A DNA stretch of 64,000 nucleotides from an uncultured Ruminiclostridium sp. (GTDB lineage Bacteria; Bacillota; Clostridia; Oscillospirales; Ruminococcaceae). The stretch lies in assembly GCA_910588335.1 (NCBI GenBank), contig CAJUQV010000005.1, forward strand, positions 1-64,000, written 5' to 3'. Under the pieces are notes generated by a model. It saw only the letters and a program-made list of their open reading frames with translations. It searched no databases and was not told the origin of the DNA. A program made the position numbers and the translations under genes. Positions 1-8,084 of the stretch are shown here, piece after piece (positions within the stretch are counted from its first letter, which is position 1; every line of letters begins with the position of its first letter).

Positions 1-1
1 A

Positions 2-538
2 ATATATTTTAAAAAGAAAAATTTATGCACCGGGAACCCTTTCCCGAAAAGGGAGATAAATATTAAGAAAACGGGCGAAGTTATACGGCGCGGAAATTCG
101 ATACCGGAGGGAAGATATCACCTTGTTTCCGAAATTGCCGTTTTGGACGGTTACGGTCGTATTCTTCTTACTCAAAGACACCCCGATAAGCATTATCCGT
201 TGTATTGGGAATGCAGCGGCGGTTCGGTGCTGACCGATGAATCCCCCGACGATGCGGCTGTACGTGAACTGTTTGAGGAAACCGGTATTGAAGCCGAAAT
301 ATCGGAGCTTGTACAATTGGATATTATTTTCGGAAATCACGCTATATACTATAATTATCTTTTACAAAGAGATATAGAACTTTCTTCGCTTTTATTGCAG
401 GAAAATGAGGTAGTTGACGCTAAGCTTGCGGATAAATCCGAGTATGATAAAATGAAATCCGAAAAAAGTATTGTGCCTCCTGTTGTTGAAAGATTTGAAA
501 AGCTGGGAATAGATAGACTTTTGAAAACTCTGAATTGA
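2..538 (+). CDS. Nudix hydrolase, 5' end outside window
   Basis: Nudix family hydrolase that would cleave a nucleoside-diphosphate-linked substrate; the substrate is unknown. The complete Nudix box is visible, G-x5-E-x7-REL-x-EETGI, encoded around positions 205-290. The only in-frame ATG/GTG/TTG in the window is a TTG at 143, but a start there would remove the first strand of the Nudix fold. The frame is open back to position 2 and the residues just before 143 (IPEGRYHLVSEIAVL) look like the usual lead-in of the IPP-isomerase-like Nudix group. I therefore treat it as a gene cut by the window edge. It ends 28 bases before ruvX, so the two may be cotranscribed. Confidence 0.75.
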   Translation: MYFKKKNLCTGNPFPKREINIKKTGEVIRRGNSIPEGRYHLVSEIAVLDGYGRILLTQRHPDKHYPLYWECSGGSVLTDESPDDAAVRELFEETGIEAEISELVQLDIIFGNHAIYYNYLLQRDIELSSLLLQENEVVDAKLADKSEYDKMKSEKSIVPPVVERFEKLGIDRLLKTLN

Positions 539-566
539 CTTTTTGAAAAATGAAAGGATAAACTTA

Positions 567-992
567 ATGAAAATAATGGCAGTGGATTACGGCGACAGCC
601 ACACGGGGCTTGCCTGTTGCGACAGAACCGAAACCTTGGCTTCACCCATAGGAGTGATTGACGAAAAAAACTTTAATATCTGCGCCGAAAAGGTGGCGGC
701 CATGTCCGTAGAGTATGAAGCGGGACTTATCGTAGTGGGAAATCCTTTAAATATGAACGGCAGCGCAGGACCAAGAAGCGAGATGTGCAAAAGCTTTGCC
801 GAACTGCTGCAAAACCTTGTTGATGTTCCGGTGGTGATGTGGGACGAAAGGTCTTCCACCGTTACCGCTCATCAGATGATGAACGACGTTAATAAAAGAG
901 GGAAAAAGCGCAAAGCTGTTATTGATGCGGTGGCGGCGGCGGTTATTTTGGAGAATTATTTAGCTTGGAGGGCAAATAATAAGCAAGGCTGA
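567..992 (+). CDS. ruvX: RuvX/YqgF RNase H-fold nuclease
   Basis: 141-residue member of the RuvX/YqgF family, a putative Holliday junction resolvase whose better supported role is nucleolytic processing of pre-16S rRNA in the cytoplasm. The N-terminal MKIMAVDYGDSHTG carries the first catalytic Asp of the RNase H fold, VVGNPLNMNG is the second conserved strand, and WDERSST is the family motif near residue 95. The ATG at 567 follows AAAGGA at a good distance; an upstream TTG at 543 in the same frame lacks that support. Length is normal for the family. Usual partners (alaS, an ortholog of yrzL) are absent; here it sits between a Nudix gene and a ymxH-like gene. Confidence 0.93.
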   Translation: MKIMAVDYGDSHTGLACCDRTETLASPIGVIDEKNFNICAEKVAAMSVEYEAGLIVVGNPLNMNGSAGPRSEMCKSFAELLQNLVDVPVVMWDERSSTVTAHQMMNDVNKRGKKRKAVIDAVAAAVILENYLAWRANNKQG

Positions 993-1089
993 CATTTAGG
1001 CAGGCATAAATTGTCGTAACATCGGCAAATAGGCCTGTCTTTGTTCTATTTACGGATAAGTTGTCATACCATAAAGCGAGGTGATTTTT

Positions 1090-1377
1090 ATGATATGCCG
1101 CTTTGACGATATGCGCTGCAAAGAAATAATCAACGTGAAAACAGGCTGTAAGTTGGGGTATCCCGATGATATTGAATTTGATACTTGTACCGCCAAAATA
1201 TGCAAGCTTATTGTATACGGAAAAGCAAAACTGTTTGGTCTTTTAGGGCGCGAGGAGGATTTTGTCATACCTTGGTGCGACATAGAGATAATAGGGCAGG
1301 ATACTATTTTAGTTACCTGTGATTTTCCAAGTCGCACAAAAAACGGAAAAGGATTCATTAAAAATTTGTTAAAATAG
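1090..1377 (+). CDS. YlmC/YmxH family sporulation-associated PRC-barrel protein
   Basis: Small 95-residue protein matching the YlmC/YmxH family of spore-formers, a PRC-barrel-like fold of unknown biochemical role. Recognisable parts are the opening FDDMRCKEIINVKTGCKLGY, the LIVYGKAKLFGLLGREED strand pair, and the middle IPWCDIEIIGQDTILV. The ATG at 1090 is preceded by GAGGTG (1079-1084). The frame extends to a GTG at 1081, but that GTG is part of the ribosome binding site. Genes of this family often lie near sporulation or translation genes; here rpsB follows about 200 bases downstream behind its own promoter. Membership is fairly clear, function is not. Confidence 0.85.
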   Translation: MICRFDDMRCKEIINVKTGCKLGYPDDIEFDTCTAKICKLIVYGKAKLFGLLGREEDFVIPWCDIEIIGQDTILVTCDFPSRTKNGKGFIKNLLK

Positions 1378-1392
1378 ACAACAAATTTTTTA

Positions 1393-1421
1393 TTGTAAAA
1401 AAAAGGACTTTGTGTTATAAT
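1393..1421 (+). promoter_or_regulatory. sigma-A promoter of rpsB-tsf
   Basis: TTGTAA (1393-1398), a 17-base spacer and TATAAT (1416-1421), with TG one base upstream of the -10 box giving an extended -10. It lies just after the ymxH-like gene and starts a leader of about 150 nt before rpsB, which is long for a constitutive gene. Confidence 0.8.
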
Positions 1422-1427
1422 TATAAA

Positions 1428-1579
1428 GCGGTTTTTTGAGCAAATCTGCAAAAAACGCAAATCCGCACACAGCGCTGCCCCTTCTGCGGGTGCCGAAAAC
1501 GCCTTAAAACGCGGCGAACTCGGTTTTGAAGAGTAAAACGCTGTGGAGGAAAAAACCAAAAAAACAGGAGGACACTACC
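1428..1579 (+). promoter_or_regulatory. long structured leader of rpsB, possible autoregulatory RNA
   Basis: About 150 nt of 5' leader, richer in GC than the promoter region before it. CACAGCG (1468-1474) can pair with CGCTGTG (1539-1545), closing a domain that holds smaller hairpins such as CGCC/GGCG near 1500-1515 and ends about 20 nt before the AGGAGG of rpsB. This layout resembles ribosomal protein leaders in which the protein binds its own mRNA. I do not recognise a named Rfam leader, so the role is inferred. Confidence 0.4.
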
Positions 1580-2326
1580 ATGGCAGTAGTATCAATGAAG
1601 CAGCTTCTTGAAGCCGGTGTTCACTTTGGACATCAGACAAGACGCTGGAACCCCAAAATGGCGCCTTATATTTTCACTGAAAGAAACGGTATCTACATTA
1701 TCGATCTTCAGAAGACCGTAAAGAAGCTTGACGAAGCATATATGTTTATTCGCCAGGTGACTGAGGAGGGCGGAGAAGTTCTTTTCGTGGGCACTAAGAA
1801 GCAGGCTTCCGACAGCATTAAGGAAGAAGCCGAAAGAGCAGGAGCTCATTTTGTGAACGCAAGATGGCTCGGCGGTATGATGACCAACTTTACAACTATC
1901 CAGAGAAGGATCAAGAGACTGGAACAGCTTCAGGAAATGGCTAAGGACGGTACTTTCGATCTGCTTCCCAAGAAGGAAGTAAGCAAGATGAATCTTGAGA
2001 TCGAAAAGTTGGAGAAATTCCTCGGCGGTATCAAAAATATGATCAAGCTTCCGGCCGCTCTCTTTATTGTTGATCCCCGCAAAGAAAGAATTGCCGTTGC
2101 GGAAGCAAAGAAGTTGGGTATTCCCATCGTAGCGATCGTAGATACTAACTGTGATCCCGATGAGATTGACTATGTTATTCCCGGAAACGATGACGCTATC
2201 CGCGCGGTTAAGCTTATCGCGGGTGCAATGGCCGACGCTATTATAGAAGGCCGTCAAGGCGAAACACCTGTTACCGGTGAGGAAGAAGAGCCAGTACAGG
2301 AAGCGGCAGAGGAAACAGCCGAGTAA
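1580..2326 (+). CDS. rpsB: 30S ribosomal protein S2
   Basis: 248-residue ribosomal protein S2, needed for S1 docking and assembly of the small subunit. The opening MAVVSMKQLLEAGVHFGHQT and RRWNPKMAPYIFTERNGIYI are diagnostic, with VGTKKQA and GGMMTNF further in. The C-terminus has the usual acidic tail. AGGAGG at 1566-1571 sets the start at 1580; the frame runs back to 1526 but that part is leader. tsf follows after 34 bases behind its own AAGGAG, the standard rpsB-tsf operon of most bacteria. Transcription comes from the promoter at 1393. Confidence 0.98.
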   Translation: MAVVSMKQLLEAGVHFGHQTRRWNPKMAPYIFTERNGIYIIDLQKTVKKLDEAYMFIRQVTEEGGEVLFVGTKKQASDSIKEEAERAGAHFVNARWLGGMMTNFTTIQRRIKRLEQLQEMAKDGTFDLLPKKEVSKMNLEIEKLEKFLGGIKNMIKLPAALFIVDPRKERIAVAEAKKLGIPIVAIVDTNCDPDEIDYVIPGNDDAIRAVKLIAGAMADAIIEGRQGETPVTGEEEEPVQEAAEETAE

Positions 2327-2360
2327 TATAAAATTAAACGAATAAAAAAGGAGAACAATA

Positions 2361-3281
2361 ATGGCTATTTCGGCACAGGACGTAAAACAGCTTAAAGAAA
2401 TGACCAACTGCGGCATGATGGACTGCAAGCGTGCGCTTGAACAGACCGACGGCGATTTTGACGCCGCCGTAAAGTATCTTCGTGAACAGGGACTTGCGAA
2501 GGCAGCTAAGAAGTCTACTCGTATTGCCGCGGAAGGCTTGGTTTATACAAAGATCGACGAAGGAAAGAAGGTCGGCGCAATCGTTGAGGTAAACAGCGAA
2601 ACCGACTTTGCCGCTAAGTCAGAAAGATTTGTTGAATTTGTTGAAATGGTTGCGCAGACCGTTATTGACAACGATGTTGCGGACATTGACGCACTTTTGC
2701 AGGTAAAGATGAGCGGCACAAACGAAACCGTTCAGGAAGTGCTTACTGAAAGAATCGCCACTATCAGTGAAAACATCAAAATCAGACGTTTTTCCAGACT
2801 TGAGGGTAATCTGTTCAGCTATATCCATGATGGCGGCGGAAGCATCATCGGCACGCTTTTGAAGCTTGAGGCGGATGATGTTAACGACGAAACCGTAAAG
2901 CAGTGCGCTAAGGATATCTGCCTACAGATTGCGGCTTCCGCGCCTCAGTTTGTTTCTCAGTCCGATGTTCCTGCCGATGTAATTGCGGAGGAAAAGGAAG
3001 TTCAGATGAATCTGGCTCAGAAGGAAAACGAGGAAGCTGCCAAGCCCAAGCCTCAGAATGTGCTTGAAAAGATAGTTGAAGGCAGAATGAAGAAATTCAC
3101 CGAAGAGATCTGCCTTATGGATGAGCCTTATATCAAGAATGACGAAATGACTGTTGCAAAGTATATTGCAAGCCTTGGAAAGAATATAAAGGTTGTTCAG
3201 TTTGTTCGTTACGAAAAGGGCGAGGGCCTTCAGAAGAAAGAAGAGAACTTTGCAGATGAAGTTGCTTCAATGATGAAGTAA
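2361..3281 (+). CDS. tsf: Elongation factor Ts
   Basis: 306-residue EF-Ts, the nucleotide exchange factor that recycles EF-Tu-GDP. The N-terminal UBA-like domain has VKQLKEMTNCGMMDCKRAL and the EF-Tu contact region contains VEVNSETDFAAKSERF, which fits the classic TDFV-type motif. The second core repeat runs to about residue 290 with VAKYIASLGKNIKVVQFVRYE. Length is typical. Second gene of the rpsB-tsf operon, closed by a strong terminator at 3317. Confidence 0.98.
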   Translation: MAISAQDVKQLKEMTNCGMMDCKRALEQTDGDFDAAVKYLREQGLAKAAKKSTRIAAEGLVYTKIDEGKKVGAIVEVNSETDFAAKSERFVEFVEMVAQTVIDNDVADIDALLQVKMSGTNETVQEVLTERIATISENIKIRRFSRLEGNLFSYIHDGGGSIIGTLLKLEADDVNDETVKQCAKDICLQIAASAPQFVSQSDVPADVIAEEKEVQMNLAQKENEEAAKPKPQNVLEKIVEGRMKKFTEEICLMDEPYIKNDEMTVAKYIASLGKNIKVVQFVRYEKGEGLQKKEENFADEVASMMK

Positions 3282-3316
3282 GCTGTTTTTGATTCATAAT
3301 AGATAATTGTTAATTT

Positions 3317-3343
3317 ACAGCGGCAGTTTTGCCGCTGTTTTTT
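3317..3343 (+). terminator. Rho-independent terminator of rpsB-tsf
   Basis: Perfect 9-bp stem ACAGCGGCA/TGCCGCTGT (3317-3325 with 3330-3338) around a 4-nt loop, followed by a run of T. It lies 35 bases after the tsf stop codon. Confidence 0.9.
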
Positions 3344-3413
3344 GTAAAAAAGGCAATATATGGTATAGTTTACGGTATGGTAGACGGATTGTCTCGTAAT
3401 TTATTTATTAAAT

Positions 3414-3465
3414 AGAAAAAAGGCTTCCATCCCATCATACAATATTTGGGTAAGGAAGCCTTTTT
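3414..3465 (-). terminator. Terminator of the murC-GH3 operon
   Basis: AAAAAAGGCTTCC pairs with GGAAGCCTTTTT across a 25-base loop region. Read on the minus strand the stem ends in TTTTTT, two bases beyond the GH3 stop codon. The A/T symmetry would also let it act on readthrough from tsf. Confidence 0.8.
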
Positions 3466-3466
3466 A

Positions 3467-6253
3467 TTATTTAAATTTTATTGAGTAAAGGTTTGCGTGT
3501 TCGGATATTCTTATCTTAAGATCATGGACACCGCTTATTTTCTTTTCAAGCGCGATCTCATAGCTTTTAAATTCTTCCCAATACACAAACGGCTTAAGCT
3601 CGGCGTTTCCTACATTTTCACCGTCTACCTCAAAGGAAATTCGGGTTGCCATACCGTCGTTGGATGCTTTGATTCTTATTTTTTCGCAGCCTTCAAAGTC
3701 GCAGTCATAAAAGATGATTTCCCCGCCAAAAAGCCTTGTTCCCTTAACATATTCCTTTAAAGATCCGGGGAGGGTTTTTATTGAAACTCCGTTTTTGTCA
3801 TCGTAATTTACGGCAAGGGTTTTCTTATAAAGGTTTCTTGGGGCACGTTTGTCGCCTGTCAGAAAAGTTTCCGTACTTATGGCGATATTTTCGCTGGAAC
3901 GTCCGGCGTAAATAAGATATACTCCCTCGTCAAAGCTGTAATCCTCTTTTTCCGTATCCCAACGCGCAAATTCCTTTTTATCTACCGTAAAGTCAAAGGT
4001 TACGCTTTCTCCGGCTTCAATACGCCTTCTTTTAAAGGCACAAAGCTGTTTCAGCGGCCGCTTGAATCTTGTTTCCTTTTCGGAAAGGTATATCTGAACC
4101 ACTTCGTCGCCTCCCGTTTCGGAAACGTTTTTCACCGTTACGGATATCTCAAAGCTGTTCTTTTTGTCGCTTACCTTCAGATTGTCATATTCGAAATTCG
4201 AGTAGCTGAGTCCGTGTCCAAAGGGATAGAGAGGCTGTCTGTCATAATAAAGATATGTGGATTTTGTTTTTATAATATCGTAATCGTTTATGGACGGCAG
4301 TTCCTCGGTGGATCGGTACCAAGTAACGGGTGTTCTGCCCGCGGGGTTATTGATTCCGAGTATTGTTTCCGCAACGGCATTGCCCATTTCCGCGCCTCCG
4401 TGTGCGGTATAGATTATCGCCGGTACAGTACAGTCAAGCTCGGATATAGCGTAAGGGTAGCTTGAAACGATGCACAATATTGTATTGGGATTGGCTTTGA
4501 CAGCGCTTTTTACCATCTCGTTCTGGAAGTATGGCAGTTCAATACTGTCTCTGTCATAGCCTTCTCTTGCTATTATAAGAGGGTGATTGCCCACACAGGC
4601 TATAACACAGTCACAGCTTGATGCAATATTGGCGGCGGTAATTATGCCGTCACTTATTATTTCTTCCGTGAAAAGCTGATCTTTTTCGGTTCTGCTTGAG
4701 TCCTTGGCGGCAAGTAATCCTTTTTCATTCACATGAACATATTTGTCGTTCCAACTTTTATAAGCTATCCCGGCGCTTGTGACATAAGGCTTAAGTATGG
4801 GCATAACAAACCATGTGAAAAGGGAAGTGCAGCTTGCCTTGTACGTTCCTTCAAGGTTAAGATATTTTCCGTTTTTTACGGATTTTAAAACAATTTCTCC
4901 GCCCCAGTCCTCTTTAACGAAGTGGCAACTTTGGTCGTCGGAGGTTCCGTTGGCGGTAACCGTTTCGTCCTCGTTTACTTTTAGATACATTCCCGTAGCC
5001 GAAGATTTTATCGCAATAACATCGCGGCAGTCATTGTATATTATCTCCGTTTCCGGCAAAAGTGATTTAAGCGCGTCTAAAACAGTGACATAATACGAGC
5101 TTGTACCGGTGTACCAGTCGCGGAAGCTTTCATTTCCGTGAGCCCCCAAAACAGCCAGCTTTTTAACATTCTCTTTTTTAAGAGGGAGCATTCCGTTGTT
5201 TTTTAAAAGCGTCACAGCTTCTCTCGCCGCTTGAAGGTTGAGCACTCTTGACTTGAAGCAGTTTACGCTACTCAGAGGAATATGTAAATAGGGATTATTT
5301 TCCGGCGGGTTGAATTCTCCCAATAAAAATCTGGGACATAGAGCGTTGTACACCGCCTTGTCAAGCTCTTTTTCCGTAAGAAGCCCGCTGTCCAAAGCGC
5401 ATTTTATCGACCGGGTAACGAGTGCGGGATCCTCACACATAAGATCGGTACCGTTTTTTATTGCAAGCGCCAATGTTTCCGCGTGGTTTTTTGTGTATTT
5501 GTGTTCGTTTACCGTTTGTGAAACGTCCGCGCCGTCGGTTACGGCGTATTTCATACCCCACTGTTTTTTACATATGTTGTTTACGTCGGGATTGATCATG
5601 GCGGGAAGTCCGTTTATCTCATTGTAAGAGGTCATTACTCCGAGTGCGTAGCCTGCCTTGATGGCCGGACGGAAAGCACGGTAATAATATTCGTGCTTTG
5701 TTCTCGGTTCAATATTTGAACTGGAGGAAGCTCTGTCCTTTTCGTTGTTGTTTGCGTAAAAGTGCTTTAAGGACGGTGAAGCACGGTAGTAATCCGGGTT
5801 AGTTCCGACTAAGCCTTTTGTATATGCCTTAACGCTTTCCCCCGCGAGAAAAGGATCCTCTCCGTAGCACTCCTCGTTTCTTCCCCAGCGGGGATCACGG
5901 GCGAGGTCAACGGTGGGTCCGAATAATATAAGATGATCACGATCGGTATTATGTTCGTAATACCGCAGCTCTGTGCCCGCTACCTTACCTATTTTCTCCA
6001 TAAGCTCGGGGTCAAACATAGAAGCCATTCCTATCGGCTGGGGAAATACCGTGGCGGGTTCGTTTTCATCGTGAGAAACATATCCTCTGGCGATTTCCGT
6101 TCCTACTCCGTACTTCTTTATGCCGAGCCTCGGTATGGCGGCTTGGCTTGTGGGAATAAGTCCTATTTTTTCTTCTAATGTAAGAAGCGAAATCAGGGAT
6201 TTAATTCTTTTTTTCAATGGGAGGGAAGTGTTGAGATAATCATGGTTGTTCAT
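3467..6253 (-). CDS. Glycoside hydrolase family 3 with fascin-like insert and C-terminal CBM-like domain
   Basis: 928-residue GH3 enzyme, probably a beta-glucosidase or beta-xylosidase acting inside the cell, since no signal peptide is visible. The TIM-barrel domain has ARDPRWGRNEECYGEDP near residue 120 and the nucleophile Asp240 in YAVTDGAD; the likely acid/base is Glu564 in REGYDRDS. Between the two halves of the alpha/beta sandwich domain, residues about 411-532 look like a beta-trefoil of the fascin/RICIN kind (GMYLKVNEDE, GKYLNLEG repeats). An FnIII-like domain follows, then about 120 residues resembling a CBM6/35 sandwich. The ATG overlaps the murC stop as ATGA, with AAAGGA upstream, so translation is coupled to murC. 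An upstream in-frame start at 6322 lies inside murC and is unlikely. Substrate is not readable. Confidence 0.9.
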   Translation of the reverse strand: MNNHDYLNTSLPLKKRIKSLISLLTLEEKIGLIPTSQAAIPRLGIKKYGVGTEIARGYVSHDENEPATVFPQPIGMASMFDPELMEKIGKVAGTELRYYEHNTDRDHLILFGPTVDLARDPRWGRNEECYGEDPFLAGESVKAYTKGLVGTNPDYYRASPSLKHFYANNNEKDRASSSSNIEPRTKHEYYYRAFRPAIKAGYALGVMTSYNEINGLPAMINPDVNNICKKQWGMKYAVTDGADVSQTVNEHKYTKNHAETLALAIKNGTDLMCEDPALVTRSIKCALDSGLLTEKELDKAVYNALCPRFLLGEFNPPENNPYLHIPLSSVNCFKSRVLNLQAAREAVTLLKNNGMLPLKKENVKKLAVLGAHGNESFRDWYTGTSSYYVTVLDALKSLLPETEIIYNDCRDVIAIKSSATGMYLKVNEDETVTANGTSDDQSCHFVKEDWGGEIVLKSVKNGKYLNLEGTYKASCTSLFTWFVMPILKPYVTSAGIAYKSWNDKYVHVNEKGLLAAKDSSRTEKDQLFTEEIISDGIITAANIASSCDCVIACVGNHPLIIAREGYDRDSIELPYFQNEMVKSAVKANPNTILCIVSSYPYAISELDCTVPAIIYTAHGGAEMGNAVAETILGINNPAGRTPVTWYRSTEELPSINDYDIIKTKSTYLYYDRQPLYPFGHGLSYSNFEYDNLKVSDKKNSFEISVTVKNVSETGGDEVVQIYLSEKETRFKRPLKQLCAFKRRRIEAGESVTFDFTVDKKEFARWDTEKEDYSFDEGVYLIYAGRSSENIAISTETFLTGDKRAPRNLYKKTLAVNYDDKNGVSIKTLPGSLKEYVKGTRLFGGEIIFYDCDFEGCEKIRIKASNDGMATRISFEVDGENVGNAELKPFVYWEEFKSYEIALEKKISGVHDLKIRISEHANLYSIKFK

Positions 6254-7635
6254 TTTTTCACATCCTTTTCTTTGCTTAATTTTTTGCAGATCATTCTTGC
6301 AATTTTGTATACATCGCCGCATCCCAATGTGATAATCAGGTCGCCTTCCCGTGCGTTTTCACACACGTAGTCGGCCACCTGCTCAAATTCCGGAAACCAG
6401 ACGCAGCCATCGATTTTTTCACACAAATCCTTTGCATAGATATTATAGGCATTCTTCTCGCGGCTTCCCATAATTTCGGTAAGCACAGTTTTATCCGCAA
6501 TGGAAAGAGCGGAAGCAAATTTATCGAGGAAAGTATAAGTTCTGGAATAGGTAAAGGGCTGATGCACCGCCCATACCCGCTTAAAGTTCATTTTTTTTGC
6601 GGTGGACAGCGTTGCGGCAATCTCCGTCGGATTGTGGCCGTAATCGTCAACAATTGTTATTTTGTCGTATTCGCCGTATTTTTCAAACCTCCTTCCCGCG
6701 CCCTTGAAATCGTCAAGTCCTTTTTTTACGCCATCCGCATCCGCTCCCGAATAGTAAGCGGCGGCGGCAGCGGCAAGCGCGTTTACAATGTTGTGCTCCC
6801 CCGGTACGTGTATAACCGCCTGGCAGAATGGCTGTTTTTTGTGCATTATAGTGAAGTGTGTTTCGAGATTTCCTTCGTTTATAATGTTTTCTGGATACCA
6901 GTCGTTTTTTTCGCTGCGTCCGAAGGTTATAATATCCTTATTTGTAACTCCGTTGAGAGCCTTTGCTGTGTTGGGGTCATCTCCGTTGATTATAACGGCT
7001 TTTGAGGCATTTCTACAGAATTTGTTAAATGATACGATTATATTGTCAAGACTTTTAAAATAATCAAGGTGATCTTCGTCAATGTTAAGCACAACCGCAA
7101 CATCAGTGGAAAGCCCCAAAAAGTGATCCTGAAATTCACAGGCTTCGCAGATAAGAGTATCGCCCTTTCCGGCCAATCCGCTGCCGCCTATGGCCTTGAG
7201 CTTTCCGCCTATAACGGCGGAGATATCGAGGTTATCCGAAAGCAGTATCTGAGTTATCATCGAAGTAACGGTAGTTTTTCCGTGAGTTCCCGAAACGCAT
7301 ACCGCGTTTGGGTAACCGGAGGTGATAAGACCTAAAAGCACGGCTCTTTCCACGGTAGTGACTCCGCTTTCCCTTGCAGCTATTAGTTCCGGGTTGTCGT
7401 CCATTATGGCGGAGGTGTATACAATAAGGTCGGCTCCGTCTATATTTTCGGCTTTCTGACCCAAATATACGGGTATCCCCATTTTTCTGACCATATCGAG
7501 CGTTTCAGTTTCGTTATTATCCGAGCCGGTAAGGTAAAAGCCTTTGGAATTGAGTATTTGTGCCAGCGGGTACATACCGCTGCCGCCTATTCCGATAAAG
7601 TGTATGTGTTTTTTGCCTGTAAGAAAGTCTTCCAT
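6250..7635 (-). CDS. murC: UDP-N-acetylmuramate--L-alanine ligase
   Basis: 461-residue MurC, which adds L-alanine to UDP-MurNAc in cytoplasmic peptidoglycan synthesis. The N-terminal Rossmann part has HFIGIGGSGM, the P-loop is SGTHGKTT near residues 115-122, and the C-terminal domain has DDYGHNPTEI and the RPxQPFTYSR-type stretch VHQPFTYSRT. The start at 7635 follows AAAGGAA; the frame extends to 7671 without better support. The stop overlaps the start of the GH3 gene, an unusual operon partner for murC. The spoVG promoter region lies just upstream on the other strand. Confidence 0.97.
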   Translation of the reverse strand: MEDFLTGKKHIHFIGIGGSGMYPLAQILNSKGFYLTGSDNNETETLDMVRKMGIPVYLGQKAENIDGADLIVYTSAIMDDNPELIAARESGVTTVERAVLLGLITSGYPNAVCVSGTHGKTTVTSMITQILLSDNLDISAVIGGKLKAIGGSGLAGKGDTLICEACEFQDHFLGLSTDVAVVLNIDEDHLDYFKSLDNIIVSFNKFCRNASKAVIINGDDPNTAKALNGVTNKDIITFGRSEKNDWYPENIINEGNLETHFTIMHKKQPFCQAVIHVPGEHNIVNALAAAAAAYYSGADADGVKKGLDDFKGAGRRFEKYGEYDKITIVDDYGHNPTEIAATLSTAKKMNFKRVWAVHQPFTYSRTYTFLDKFASALSIADKTVLTEIMGSREKNAYNIYAKDLCEKIDGCVWFPEFEQVADYVCENAREGDLIITLGCGDVYKIARMICKKLSKEKDVKK

Positions 7636-7711
7636 ACTTTTTCCTTTCAAGAGGGGATCAAATGTCCGCATAATCTTCCGTTTTTGGTAAATATCAAAAA
7701 ATTATTCCGAA

Positions 7712-7737
7712 CGGAACATATACCTGTTTTATGAATA
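7712..7737 (+). promoter_or_regulatory. putative sigma-H promoter of spoVG
   Basis: CGGAACA (7712-7718), then 14 bases, then GAATA (7733-7737). This has the same element spacing as the classic B. subtilis spoVG promoter recognised by sigma-H (AGGATTT, 14 bases, GAATT, from memory). The match to the -35 element is imperfect (CGGA for AGGA), so this is a reasoned guess. Confidence 0.45.
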
Positions 7738-7799
7738 TTTCCGCCTGCCTCGTGAAAACCTATTATTACATTCTTATTACAGGAAAGGAACGCAATAAA

Positions 7800-8084
7800 A
7801 TGAATATCAGCGATGTCAGAATAAGAAAAACCATGAATGAAGCAAGGCTTCGCGCCGTTGTATCCTTAACGGTGGATAATTCTCTTGCAATACACGATAT
7901 CAAGATAATACAGGGAGATGAACGACTGTTTGTGGCCATGCCCAGCAGAAGGGACGACGCGGGAAATTTCAGAGATATAGTTCACCCCATCAGTCCGGAG
8001 GCGAGGGAGGAACTGGAGCAGGAGATATTGTCGGTATACAACAGCTTTATTTCCTCAAGTCCTCACGTTCAAGAAGGAGCTTAG
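7800..8084 (+). CDS. spoVG: Septation/regulatory protein SpoVG
   Basis: 94-residue SpoVG, a small nucleic-acid-binding regulator that affects septation and sporulation in Bacillus and binds DNA and RNA in several Firmicutes. Diagnostic are MNISDVRIRKTMNEARLRAV, VVSLTVDNSLAIHDIKII and LFVAMPSRRDDAGNFRDIVHPI. AGGAAAGGAA (7781-7790) supports the ATG at 7800; the frame is open to 7731 but that would run over the putative promoter. The last 38 bases overlap, tail to tail, the end of the Nudix gene on the other strand, so the two mRNAs are complementary at their 3' ends. Confidence 0.97.
   Translation: MNISDVRIRKTMNEARLRAVVSLTVDNSLAIHDIKIIQGDERLFVAMPSRRDDAGNFRDIVHPISPEAREELEQEILSVYNSFISSSPHVQEGA

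Noticed and set aside
1044..1072. sigma-E-like promoter (TTCTATT, 14 bases, CATACCAT) before the ymxH-like gene
   Set aside because: The predicted transcript start would fall inside the ribosome binding site of that gene, so the match is probably chance.
1592..2428. 278-codon open frame opposite rpsB and the start of tsf
   Set aside because: Antisense shadow of a highly biased ribosomal protein gene; it crosses two real genes and has no promoter or Shine-Dalgarno.
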